Below are positions 17,083-25,078 of a DNA stretch of 64,000 nucleotides, piece by piece. The stretch is taken from contig NZ_VXLC01000006.1 in NCBI RefSeq assembly GCF_008704205.1, positions 1 through 64,000 on the forward strand, in the 5' to 3' direction. The notes under the pieces are model-generated. The model was not told where the DNA came from. It did no database searches and worked only from the letters and a program-made list of their open reading frames with translations. Every line of letters begins with the position of its first letter. Position 1 is the stretch's first letter. The position numbers were made by a program, and so were the translations under genes. Origin of the DNA: Nocardia colli (GTDB lineage: Bacteria; Actinomycetota; Actinomycetes; Mycobacteriales; Mycobacteriaceae).

Positions 17083-18060
17083 TCAGTTGTCTCCGGTGGT
17101 GAGCGCCAGGAACGCGGATTCGAGATTGTGCGAGGTGATTTCGAGATCGATCGCGGTGGTCTCGGTGAGCAGGTAGCGGGCTACCGCGTCGGAATCCTTG
17201 GTGTGCACGACGATCCGCTCGCCGCGCACCTCGACGTCATCGACGCCGGGCAGCGCCAGCAACCCGGTCGGCACGGCGCCGGGCAGCGTGGCGCTGACCG
17301 CGCGCCCCGAGGCCAGGTTCTTGATCTCGGCGGCACTGCCGTCCGCCACCACCTGCCCCGCCCGGACCAGCACGATCCGATCAGCATAGGCGTCGGCCTC
17401 GTCCAAGTAGTGGGTGGCGAATACGACGGTGCGGCCGCGCTCGGAGTCCTGGCGCATCGCGTTCCAGAAGTCCCGTCGCCCTTCGACATCCATGCCTGTG
17501 GTGGGTTCGTCCAGGACGATCAGGTCGGGATTCGGCAGCAGCGCGAGGGCGAACCGCAGCCGTTGGCGTTGCCCGCCGGAGCATTTGCCGACCATCCGGC
17601 CGGCGATCTCGGCGAGGCCTGCCCGCTCCAGCACCTCCTCGATCGGGCGCGCGTTCGCGTGCAACGTCGCGACCAGCCGCACGGTTTCGCCGACGGTGAG
17701 GTCGGGCAGCAACCCGCCGGATTGCAGCACGGCCGAAATCCGGCCTACCGCAAGCGCTTCCGTCGGCGAGCCGCCGAACACCTGGACGGTGCCGGAGTCC
17801 GGCTTCGCCAAGCCGAGCACCATGTCGAGGGTGGTGGTCTTGCCCGCGCCGTTGGGCCCGAGGAACGCGACGATCTCGCCCGGTTCGATGACCAGGTCCA
17901 GCCCGTCGACAGCGTGCACAGCCCCGCGGCCGGGTACCGCGAAGCTCTTACGCAGATCGTGCAGTTCGATCGCCGGTGTCGCCCGGTGGGCCCCCGAGCC
18001 CCGCTTCCCCGAACCGCCAGCCGCGGCGAACACGGCCGCGGTCGTCAGTGCTGATGTCAT
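17083..18060 (-). CDS. ABC transporter ATP-binding protein (drug/lipid exporter type)
   Basis: 325 residues. Walker A is GPNGAGKTT (68-76), the Q-loop is around SAVLQSGGLLPD, the signature is CSGGQ (160-164) preceded by an unusual Lys-Cys, Walker B is LIVLDEP (180-186), and the switch His is in FATHYLDEA. A 100-residue C-terminal extension is of the kind seen in DrrA-like ATPases. The first 28 residues (Ala/Gly-rich, then GKRGSGAHR) are not part of the fold, so a later start is possible. It drives the permease at 16296-17081. Confidence 0.92.
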   Translation of the reverse strand: MTSALTTAAVFAAAGGSGKRGSGAHRATPAIELHDLRKSFAVPGRGAVHAVDGLDLVIEPGEIVAFLGPNGAGKTTTLDMVLGLAKPDSGTVQVFGGSPTEALAVGRISAVLQSGGLLPDLTVGETVRLVATLHANARPIEEVLERAGLAEIAGRMVGKCSGGQRQRLRFALALLPNPDLIVLDEPTTGMDVEGRRDFWNAMRQDSERGRTVVFATHYLDEADAYADRIVLVRAGQVVADGSAAEIKNLASGRAVSATLPGAVPTGLLALPGVDDVEVRGERIVVHTKDSDAVARYLLTETTAIDLEITSHNLESAFLALTTGDN

Positions 18061-18141
18061 AGGTAAAACGTTCGCGCATCAGCGCCCCGAATACCCCGCA
18101 CGCATGTCACGTATCTGCCATGACAGATGTCATGGCCTCGA

Positions 18142-18573
18142 TCAGGGCGCCAGCAGGCCCTGACGGGCGCGGCCCGCGCCGGAGAGCACGAGCACCAGCA
18201 TGGTGGCCAGCGCTTGGTCGTCGAGCCCGGCGGCCGGGAAGGTGTAGCGCATGATGACGTCGGCGAGCTTCTCCCGCACGATCACGGTCAGCGAGCCGAA
18301 TTGCAGCTCGTTGTTCCGCTCGGCGACCCGCTTGTGCAGCTGTGCCTTGACCGGTCGATCCCAGGCCAGCACGCAGGTCAGCGTCAGCACATCGAGCCCG
18401 GGGGCCAATCGCACCGCACGCAACGAGCACAGCGAGCCCTCGTATTCGAAGCCGATCGAACCCTCGGGATCGACGCGCACGTCGATGTCGTAGATCGCCA
18501 GGCAGGCACCGGCCCGAGCCTGCAACTCGTGTTCCGGACTCACCGTTGATTCCATGTCCGTACCGCCGTTCAT
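18142..18573 (-). CDS. YbjN-like conserved protein (Rv2360c counterpart)
   Basis: 143-residue cytosolic protein in the position of Rv2360c. It shows an alternating alpha/beta pattern (AIYDIDVRVDPEGSIGFEYEG ... DVLTLTCVLAWDRP ... LTVIVREKLADVIMRYTFPAAGLDD) like the YbjN / type III secretion chaperone-like fold; function unknown. Its ATG overlaps the uppS stop in an ATGA, so it is translationally coupled to uppS. Confidence 0.72.
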   Translation of the reverse strand: MNGGTDMESTVSPEHELQARAGACLAIYDIDVRVDPEGSIGFEYEGSLCSLRAVRLAPGLDVLTLTCVLAWDRPVKAQLHKRVAERNNELQFGSLTVIVREKLADVIMRYTFPAAGLDDQALATMLVLVLSGAGRARQGLLAP

Positions 18574-19427
18574 TTGGTGCCGCCGAAGCGCCGGTCCCGC
18601 GAAGCGTACTCGAGGCAGGCGGCCCACAGGTTGCGGCGGTCGAAATCGGGAAACAGGGTGTCCTGGTAGACGAATTCGGCGTAGGCGGACTGCCAGATGA
18701 GGAAGTTCGAGCTGCGGAATTCGCCGGACGGACGCAGGAACAGGTCGACGTCGGGCATGTCCGGCTCGTCCAGGTACTTCGCCAGCGTCGACTCGGTGAC
18801 CTTCTCCGGGTCGATCTCGCCCGCCGCCACCCGACGCGCGATTTCCCTTGCCGCGTCGGCGATTTCGGCGCGGCCACCGTAGTTGACGCACATGGTGAGG
18901 GTCATCACCGTGTTGTCCTTGGTCAGCTCCTCGGCGACCTCGAGTTCGTTGATCACGCTGCGCCACAGGCGCGGTCGCCTACCGGCCCAGCGCACCCGCA
19001 CGCCCATCTCGTGCATCTCGTCGCGGCGGCGGCGGATCACGTCGCGGTTGAAGCCCATGAGGAAGCGCACCTCCTCGGGGCTGCGCCGCCAGTTCTCGGT
19101 GGAGAAGGCGTAGGCCGAGAGCCACTTCACCCCGATCTCGATGCAGCCTTCGACGGTGTCCATCAGCACGGCCTCGCCGCGTTCGTGGCCCGCGGTGCGC
19201 GGCAGTCCGCGTTCCTGCGCCCAGCGGCCGTTGCCGTCCATCACCAGTGCGACGTGGTTGGGCACCAGCACGGCCGGGATTTCCGGCGGGCGCGCGCCCG
19301 AGGGATGCTGCGAGGGCGGCCGAACGGTGCGGGTAGCGCCCGCCTTGGTCGCGGTGGAGGAGTCTCGGCGGAGGATCACGGCCCCTATCCTGCCTGATGG
19401 TTGTGGAGGCGCGGTGAAGGTCTCCAC
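18570..19427 (-). CDS. uppS: Isoprenyl diphosphate synthase (decaprenyl/Z-prenyl type)
   Basis: 285 residues, the counterpart of Rv2361c. It extends a short prenyl diphosphate with cis-isoprene units to make the lipid carrier for peptidoglycan and arabinogalactan. The catalytic Asp is in VMDGNGRWA (Asp64); other signatures are ...LSAYAFSTENWRRSPEEV, CVNYGGRAEI and DLFLRPSGEFRSSNFL...YAEFV. The first 50 residues are a poorly conserved extension. The start is GTG at 19427, 12 nt after the recO stop; the downstream gene overlaps by ATGA, so recO-uppS-18142 is one operon. Confidence 0.95.
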   Translation of the reverse strand: METFTAPPQPSGRIGAVILRRDSSTATKAGATRTVRPPSQHPSGARPPEIPAVLVPNHVALVMDGNGRWAQERGLPRTAGHERGEAVLMDTVEGCIEIGVKWLSAYAFSTENWRRSPEEVRFLMGFNRDVIRRRRDEMHEMGVRVRWAGRRPRLWRSVINELEVAEELTKDNTVMTLTMCVNYGGRAEIADAAREIARRVAAGEIDPEKVTESTLAKYLDEPDMPDVDLFLRPSGEFRSSNFLIWQSAYAEFVYQDTLFPDFDRRNLWAACLEYASRDRRFGGTK

Positions 19428-19439
19428 GGTCCCGCAGGA

Positions 19440-20192
19440 TCAGGCGGGGGCGTGCACCGGGGTCGACCGCTCGATCAGCGGCAACGTGCGCAGCTGCCGT
19501 TCCAGATGCCATTGCAGATGCGCCGCGACCAGACCGCTGGCCTGCCTGCGCACCCCGTCGGGCGCCGTCTCGACGTACTCCCACTCGCCGCGCAGCAACG
19601 CGACCAGCAGATCGAGCACCCCCGGCGCCGGCGTCGCCGACCCGGGCGGACGGCAGTGCACGCACACCGCGCCGCCGGCCGCGACGTGGAACGCCCGATG
19701 CGGACCCGGCGTCGCGCACTTGGCGCATTCGTCCAGCGCGGGCGCCCAGCCCGCGAAACCCATGGCGCGCAACAGGAATGCGTCCAGGATCAGCTCGTGC
19801 GGGCGTTGCTTGGCGGCGATGGCGCGCAACGCGCTCGCGGTGAGCGCGTGCAGCCGCGGCGCGGGCGCGCGTTCTTCACCGGCCAGCCGCTCGGCGGTTT
19901 CCAGCACCGCGCAGGCCGTGGTGTAGCGGCCGTAGTCGTCGATGATGTCGGCGGCGAACGCCTCCACCGTGTGCACCTGGGTCACCACGTCGAGCGTGCG
20001 CCCCGGATGCAGCTGCACGTCGATGTAGGCGAACGGCTCCAGCCTGGCCCCGAACCTCGACTTGGTCCGGCGCACCCCCTTGGCCACCGCGCGCACCAAA
20101 CCGTGCTGGCGCGTCAGCAACGTGACGATGCGGTCCGCCTCGCCCAGCTTGTGCTGGCGTACCACCACCGCCACATCCCGATACAAACGCAC
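19440..20192 (-). CDS. recO: DNA repair protein RecO
   Basis: 250 residues. RecO helps load RecA on gapped DNA with RecF/RecR. The OB-fold N-terminal domain begins MRLYRDVAVVVRQHKLGEADRIVTLLT; the helical C-terminal part carries a zinc ribbon-like C-x2-C ... C-x2-C (ECAKCATPG ... VCVHCRPP). It is the first gene of the recO-uppS operon, divergent from the HTH gene at 20334. Confidence 0.95.
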   Translation of the reverse strand: MRLYRDVAVVVRQHKLGEADRIVTLLTRQHGLVRAVAKGVRRTKSRFGARLEPFAYIDVQLHPGRTLDVVTQVHTVEAFAADIIDDYGRYTTACAVLETAERLAGEERAPAPRLHALTASALRAIAAKQRPHELILDAFLLRAMGFAGWAPALDECAKCATPGPHRAFHVAAGGAVCVHCRPPGSATPAPGVLDLLVALLRGEWEYVETAPDGVRRQASGLVAAHLQWHLERQLRTLPLIERSTPVHAPA

Positions 20193-20333
20193 GCCTCATC
20201 CTCCCACGAAGACCCGACAGCCTTTGGCAGGCGCGGCCTCTCCGCTGCCACTTCACCGACGAATCCCCCATGCCGGTCGGCGTGCTGCCCTATTCTTTTT
20301 CTCTACCGTACTGCTGGGGAGGGGCTTTCGGCT

Positions 20334-20714
20334 TTGGACGACCTACTCGGTACCGGAACCGCCGCAGGTTTTCGGGCCACTCGCGAATTGCTCGGATTGC
20401 CGGTGCCGTGGTGCGCCCGGCTCTTCGCCGTGGCCGAGCGCACCGTGGAGCGCTGGGAGCGGGGAGCGTTCCAGATTCCGGACACCGCCGCCCGTGAACT
20501 AGCCGAGATCGCCGACGAGACCGAGCAGGTGGTGGAGGCGATGGTCGACGCCATCGGCGCGGGTGAGATCTCGCCGCGCCTGCACACGTATCGAACCAAC
20601 GACGACTACAGCAAGCACGAGCCGGACACGCGGTATCCGGCCACCTGGCACCGGGCCGTGTGCGCCCGGGTCATGGTCGAATTACCTCAGGTGGAACTGC
20701 AATTCGTCGAGTGA
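20334..20714 (+). CDS. Aca2/YdiL-like HTH domain protein
   Basis: 126 residues. The N-terminal half is a helix-turn-helix (RATRELLGLPVPWCARLFAVAERTVERWERG) of the kind called Aca2/YdiL-like, followed by helices (AARELAEIADETEQVVEAMVDAI) and a tail with WHRAVCARVMVELPQVELQFVE. The start is a TTG at 20334 after GGGGAGGGG; no ATG or GTG gives a sensible N-terminus. The domain name comes from anti-CRISPR-associated regulators, but chromosomal copies are common and this does not imply a phage origin. Target unknown. Confidence 0.68.
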   Translation: MDDLLGTGTAAGFRATRELLGLPVPWCARLFAVAERTVERWERGAFQIPDTAARELAEIADETEQVVEAMVDAIGAGEISPRLHTYRTNDDYSKHEPDTRYPATWHRAVCARVMVELPQVELQFVE

Positions 20715-21173
20715 TCAGCGGTACAGCGTCGGCTCGATGACCAGCTGGAACAGCGGGGTGTCGACCCGCACGGGGGTCAACGCGGTCGCGCCGAGTGCGG
20801 CGGGCTGCGCGCCGGGACCGTCGAAGAGGCAGTGACCGTTCGGGTTGACGACCAGCGCGCGTCCGTCGGCCGCGCCCGGCACGGTGATCCGCGCCGCGCC
20901 CTGCACCTCGACCGCGGTGTTCGGCGCGATCGGGACCAGGTTGTGCACCCACGGCGCGAGATACGGGTGCGCGACGATGGTCGTCGCGTCGGGGCCGCGC
21001 TCGACCTCGGCGGTCGGCACCTGGATCGGCGAGATCGCCGGGGTGATCGACGGGTCGGTGACGCCGATGCCGTTCGGGGCCTGTGTGTAATCGGGGGTGA
21101 GGGGCTGTGCCTGGGCCGTGCCGGCCAGGCCGAAGCCGACCGCGAGGCCGACACCTATCGCTACGAGCTTCAT
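20715..21173 (-). CDS. Small secreted protein, unknown function
   Basis: 152 residues with a clear signal peptide (MKLVAIGVGLAVGFGLAGTAQAQ). The mature part (PLTPDYTQAPNGIGVTDPSITPAISPIQVPTAEVERG, then VAHPYLAPWVHNLVPIAPNTAVEVQGAARITVPGAADG) is Pro-rich and then beta-rich. I do not recognise a family. ATG at 21173 follows GGAGAATC. It shares its stop region with the convergent HTH gene (stops adjacent at 20714/20715). Confidence 0.65.
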   Translation of the reverse strand: MKLVAIGVGLAVGFGLAGTAQAQPLTPDYTQAPNGIGVTDPSITPAISPIQVPTAEVERGPDATTIVAHPYLAPWVHNLVPIAPNTAVEVQGAARITVPGAADGRALVVNPNGHCLFDGPGAQPAALGATALTPVRVDTPLFQLVIEPTLYR

Positions 21174-21229
21174 CTGGCCGATTCTCCGGCGGCGGCGCAA
21201 TCGGGCACGACTATTGCGCTCGAGCTGAT

Positions 21230-21829
21230 TCAGGCGCGGATGATGCCGGAGATGAGCAGCAGCAACGACTGCTGGGCCTCGGCGCGGGCGCGGTCCGGTT
21301 CGTCAGCGTGCGCGACGATCAACGCCGCTTCGGTGAGCGCGCTGAGCAGCAGTTGCGCCAGCATCTGGACGGGGCCGTCGGCGATCAGGCCCGCGCCACG
21401 CGCGCGTTCCAGCATCGCGATGATCATGCCGAGGCCGTGCCGCTCCTCGAATTCGCGCCAGGCCTGCCAACCCAGCACCGCGGGCGCGTCGGTGAGCGCG
21501 ATCCGCAGCATCGGCGGACGCTGGCAGATCTCCAGGAAGACGCTGAGGCCGACCGCCATGCCCGCCATCACATCGTCGGGATCGACTGTGCCGATGGCGG
21601 TTTCGATCTCCTCGGTGGACTCGACCTCGATCCGTTCCAGCACCGCGAGGAACAGGCCGCGCTTGTCGCCGTAGTGGTGATGCAGCGCGCCGCGGGTGAC
21701 GCCCGCCTCGGTGACGAGCTCCTCGGCCGAGGTCGCCGCGAAGCCGCGCTCGATGAACAGCCGGCGGCCGGCCTGCTCGAGCGCGGCCCTGGTGGTGCGG
21801 GAGCGGTCCTCCTGGCTACGGCGTGGCAT
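21230..21829 (-). CDS. TetR-family transcriptional regulator
   Basis: 199 residues. The DNA-binding domain (TTRAALEQAGRRLFIERGFAATSAEELV ... GVTRGALHHHYGDKRGLF) spans residues 11-57. Its start overlaps the end of the upstream alpha/beta hydrolase gene by 14 nt, so the two are one transcript and it probably represses its own operon through the palindrome at 22717-22737. Confidence 0.93.
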   Translation of the reverse strand: MPRRSQEDRSRTTRAALEQAGRRLFIERGFAATSAEELVTEAGVTRGALHHHYGDKRGLFLAVLERIEVESTEEIETAIGTVDPDDVMAGMAVGLSVFLEICQRPPMLRIALTDAPAVLGWQAWREFEERHGLGMIIAMLERARGAGLIADGPVQMLAQLLLSALTEAALIVAHADEPDRARAEAQQSLLLLISGIIRA

Positions 21830-22682
21830 GCAGCCGAGTGAACTCCAGGATCGACTCGGTGAGCAACTCGGGCTGGTCTTCGGGGATGAAGGTGTAGGAG
21901 TCGTCGATGACCTTCAGCGTCGCGTTCGGCAGGTCGCTGATCAGGCGTTCGGCGTAGGACATCGGGAAGAGGCGGTCCTCGCGCGCCCACACAACCAGCA
22001 CCGGGAAAGCGACCGTCGCGAACCGCGCCGCGGCATCCAACGTATAGCGGCGGTGCGCGTTCTTCAGGAACAGCCGCAGATCCTTGCGGACGGCGGCGGA
22101 CGTCAGCGGGCCCGCCAGGTAGGAGTCGGCGATTTCCGGCGGCACCGGACGCTTGGCGACCATGCCGAAGACCAGCGGCGTCGGATGCAACGCTCGAATG
22201 CGCGCCGACTCGATGATCGGCCGCATCGACCCCGGAATCCTGGCCAGCCAGGAAAGCAAGGCGAACGGCTGTGGCAGGAAGCTCTCGTAGCTGTCGACCG
22301 CGGCGAGCACCACGCGGCCGATCCGCTCGGGGCGGCGGGTCATCAGCACCTGGGTGATCGCGCCGCCGGTGTCGTTGGCAACCACGGTGACGTCGGTCAG
22401 GTCGAGTCGCGCCAGAAAGTCCGCGATGAGGTCGGCGACGCCGATCGGGGTGAGATCCGTTGCGGGGACCGGGATCTGGTGGGCGCCGAGCGGCCAGTCC
22501 GGGGCGAGACAGCGGTAGCCCGCCGCGGCGACGCCGGGGACGACCTTGCGCCACAGGTCCGAGTTGACCAGCAGTCCGTGCACGAAGACGACCGGTGAGC
22601 CCTCGCCGGTGTCGTGGTAGCGGATGCGGCCGCCGGGTAGGTCCACCTCGTGTGTGCGGCCGAGTTCGGTGCTGATTCCCAT
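21816..22682 (-). CDS. Alpha/beta hydrolase with Asp nucleophile (dehalogenase/epoxide hydrolase-like)
   Basis: 288 residues. The oxyanion HG dipeptide is in VVFVHGLLVN; the nucleophile elbow reads VANDTGGAI, with Asp in place of the usual Ser, as in haloalkane dehalogenases and epoxide hydrolases. The acid is probably in VWAREDRLFP; the final catalytic His is not obvious, because the usual GHF/H position reads IDDSYTFIPEDQP. A missing base would mean an altered or no hydrolytic activity. ATG at 22682 follows TGGAGGAACG. Operon with the TetR gene. Confidence 0.82.
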   Translation of the reverse strand: MGISTELGRTHEVDLPGGRIRYHDTGEGSPVVFVHGLLVNSDLWRKVVPGVAAAGYRCLAPDWPLGAHQIPVPATDLTPIGVADLIADFLARLDLTDVTVVANDTGGAITQVLMTRRPERIGRVVLAAVDSYESFLPQPFALLSWLARIPGSMRPIIESARIRALHPTPLVFGMVAKRPVPPEIADSYLAGPLTSAAVRKDLRLFLKNAHRRYTLDAAARFATVAFPVLVVWAREDRLFPMSYAERLISDLPNATLKVIDDSYTFIPEDQPELLTESILEFTRLHATP

Positions 22683-22716
22683 CGTTCCTCCAGTGCGTCG
22701 CGGTCCCGCCACTGTT

Positions 22717-22737
22717 ACATACATTCGGTATGTATGT
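22717..22737. promoter_or_regulatory. TetR operator candidate
   Basis: ACATACAT, 5-nt spacer, ATGTATGT: perfect 8-bp arms, 34 bp upstream of the hydrolase start. AT-rich palindromes of this form are common TetR operators, and the TetR gene is second in the operon. Confidence 0.7.
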
Positions 22738-22872
22738 CTACAGTTCAGCCGCTAGGGCGGCGGAAATCGGCCCCGGCGCCGCTGGGATAGCGTTCGAACT
22801 CGGCAGGCGAACTAGTCACTTGACCAGGTGCGCGCTACCGTCTTCCGAAAGCACGACGAGACGGAGCTCACG

Positions 22873-24312
22873 ATGACGGACCCCACTCGGCAGACCACCG
22901 GCACGCAGACCGGCGACCTCGGGCTGGCCGAGCATGCCGCCGCCCTCGCGCAGGGTGCGATCAGCTCCGTTGCCGCCGTCGGTGCGGCTCTCGACCGGAT
23001 CGAGGCGTCGCAGTCGACGCTCAACGCGTTCCGTCTCGTGCGGCGTGAGCGAGCACTCGCCGAGGCGGCCGAAGCCGATCGACGGCTAGCGGCCGGCGAG
23101 CGACTGCCGCTGCTCGGCGTGCCGATCGCGGTGAAGGACGACACCGATATCGCCGGTGAGCCAACGGCATTCGGTTGCGGTGGGACCTTCGCGCCGAAAA
23201 CCGAAGACGCCGAATCGGTTCGGCGGCTGCGGGCGGCGGGCGCGGTGATCGTCGGCAAGACCAATACCTGCGAGCTGGGCCAGCTGCCGTTCACCAGCGC
23301 GGCGTCCTTCGGGCACACCCGCAACCCGTGGTCCGCCGACCACACACCGGGCGGCTCCTCCGGCGGTTCATCGGCGGCCGTCGCGGCTGGATTGGTGCCT
23401 GCCGCACTGGGTTCCGACGGTGCGGGCTCCATCCGCATCCCCGCGTCGTGGACCAATCTGGTCGGCATCAAACCGCAGCGCGGGCGCATCTCCACCTGGC
23501 CGCATGCCGAAGCGTTCTACGGACTCACCGTCAACGGACCGTTGGCCCGCACGGTCGCCGACGCCGCGCTGCTACTCGACCTGGCCGCCGGACCGCACCA
23601 GGGCGATTTACACACTCCCGCACCGATTTCCGCCAGTGATGCAGTGGGCCGCGATCCCGGCCGACTGCGCATCGCCCTCTCGCTGCGCACTCCGTTCACC
23701 GCGACCAGGACGGCGCTCGACCCCGAAATCGCCGCCGCGGTACAGCGCATCGGCGACACCCTGCGCAAACTCGGCCACACCGTAACCGTCGCCGATCTCC
23801 ATTACGGCATCATGATCGGCGCATCATTCCTCCCTCGATCGATGGCCGGTATCCGCGCGGCCCACCAGAAATTCCCTGGCGCCCAGGTAGATCCGCGCAC
23901 AATCGCCAACACCCGCCTCGGCCGCCTCCTCGACGGACCCGCACTCTCCGCCGCCCGCCGAGCAGAACCGTTGCTGCACAAGCGCATCGGCACCTTCTTC
24001 CACGACTTCGACCTGGTCCTGGCCCCCACCACCGCCACCCCTCCCCCACGCGCCGAAGACATCGACGGCATCGGCGTCCACGCCACCAACAACCTCATCA
24101 CCGCCGCCTGCCCCTACACCTGGCCATGGAACGTCCTCGGCTGGCCCAGCGTCAACGTCCCCGCCGGTTTCACCGACGCGGGCCTACCGATCGGTGCCCA
24201 ACTGATGGGCACAGCCTCCACCGAGCCGTTACTGATTTCACTTGCCGCACAACTGGAATCAGAACTGCACTGGGAGCGCGAACGCCCCGCGCCGTGGTGG
24301 CAATCTCACTGA
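22873..24312 (+). CDS. Amidase (amidase signature family)
   Basis: 479 residues; occupies the position of amiA2 (Rv2363) beside recO and era. The Ser-cisSer-Lys triad is present: Lys88 (AVKDD), Ser162 in GGSSGGS, and the nucleophile Ser186 in GSDGAGSIRIPA. It hydrolyses an amide of unknown identity. The start at ATG 22873 is preceded by ACGGAG; the frame is open to 22828. It converges with the pseudo-GyrB gene, 24 bp apart. Confidence 0.92.
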   Translation: MTDPTRQTTGTQTGDLGLAEHAAALAQGAISSVAAVGAALDRIEASQSTLNAFRLVRRERALAEAAEADRRLAAGERLPLLGVPIAVKDDTDIAGEPTAFGCGGTFAPKTEDAESVRRLRAAGAVIVGKTNTCELGQLPFTSAASFGHTRNPWSADHTPGGSSGGSSAAVAAGLVPAALGSDGAGSIRIPASWTNLVGIKPQRGRISTWPHAEAFYGLTVNGPLARTVADAALLLDLAAGPHQGDLHTPAPISASDAVGRDPGRLRIALSLRTPFTATRTALDPEIAAAVQRIGDTLRKLGHTVTVADLHYGIMIGASFLPRSMAGIRAAHQKFPGAQVDPRTIANTRLGRLLDGPALSAARRAEPLLHKRIGTFFHDFDLVLAPTTATPPPRAEDIDGIGVHATNNLITAACPYTWPWNVLGWPSVNVPAGFTDAGLPIGAQLMGTASTEPLLISLAAQLESELHWERERPAPWWQSH

Positions 24313-24336
24313 ACAAGGCTCCCGAGGGCAGGCAGC

Positions 24337-24909
24337 TTATCCCCGGAGGTCTATGACAACCGCCCGGTCGTCCCACGCGTTCAGCAGATCTTCGGCCGCG
24401 GGCAGCACTGTCGTCGCAGGAAAATAGTCGCGGTCGAGTTCGCACGTGATACGAGTGCCGATGCGCTCCGTCGACTCCTGATCGCACCGCGACATGATGG
24501 TCGTTGTCGCCGAAAACTCTTGCAGCCATTGTCGATCCGCGGTTCGGATCTCGATCCACGTGCGCGCGCTGACCGCTAGCAGCGCACTGAGTGTCCAGCG
24601 GCTCGAGGGCAAGCCCTTCGCGTCGAGCTTGCCCATCTCGTTGACCAGATTGTCGGTGATGGTGAACCGATGGTCCGACTCGATGACCACCTCGACCCGC
24701 ACGGCCGCTCGATCGGTTTCCCGCAGTGCATCCCGCACCACCGCATCGACAACGGCACCGGCCAGCCCGGGATCCTCCCGGTGGCAACCGAAGAACATAT
24801 GCGGCCGGGCTCGGACAGCCTCCCCGAACGAACGCAGGACAATTCTTGCTGTCGAGTGGTCCTTCGGCTGTGCTCCCACGATCTCAATTCTTCCAGGTCG
24901 AATCAGCAT
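24337..24909 (-). CDS. Degenerate GyrB-like ATPase-domain protein
   Basis: 190 residues that by eye align with the N-terminal GHKL domain of DNA gyrase subunit B. EAVRARPHMFFG matches GyrB EAVRKRPGMYIG; GLAGAVVDAVVRDAL falls on the N-box helix; HRFTITDN on the strand leading to the DDGRG box; SSRWTLSALLAVSARTWIEI on GLHGVGVSVVNALS; and ERIGTRITCELDRDYF on TGSTVRFWPD. The key ATPase residues are lost: the N-box Glu and Asn are not conserved and the GLHGVG lid loop is gone, so ATP hydrolysis is unlikely. There is no transducer, TOPRIM or Cys-ligase domain. It is divergent from the NACHT gene across 169 bp. Similarity is from visual comparison only. The start codon is uncertain. Confidence 0.6.
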   Translation of the reverse strand: MLIRPGRIEIVGAQPKDHSTARIVLRSFGEAVRARPHMFFGCHREDPGLAGAVVDAVVRDALRETDRAAVRVEVVIESDHRFTITDNLVNEMGKLDAKGLPSSRWTLSALLAVSARTWIEIRTADRQWLQEFSATTTIMSRCDQESTERIGTRITCELDRDYFPATTVLPAAEDLLNAWDDRAVVIDLRG

Positions 24910-25078
24910 GTCCAGCGCGACTGGATGGTGCGCCGATCCCGAGTTCGCGTGCGGATCCCTAGGTTATGGGGTGGGAGCGGCGATCGATCCTTCGCAGTTC
25001 GCGCGAGGTGTCCGGGGGTGGTGGCATCATCGAGGGCCACGAGGAGCGATCGGCAGAAGTCTTGCGACAGGGGGAACG

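Noticed and set aside
14979..17102. 707-residue open frame on the + strand across kinase and permease genes
   Set aside because: Arg/Gln/His-rich low-complexity translation, antisense to three recognisable genes.
20334..20714. Anti-CRISPR association implied by the Aca2-like domain
   Set aside because: No phage genes, acr-like gene or CRISPR array nearby; the domain is common on actinobacterial chromosomes.
24229..24266. CTGATTTC ... GGAATCAG inverted repeat inside the amidase gene
   Set aside because: Resembles the 70-bp family core but has wrong spacing, lacks the other blocks and is fully explained by conserved coding sequence.
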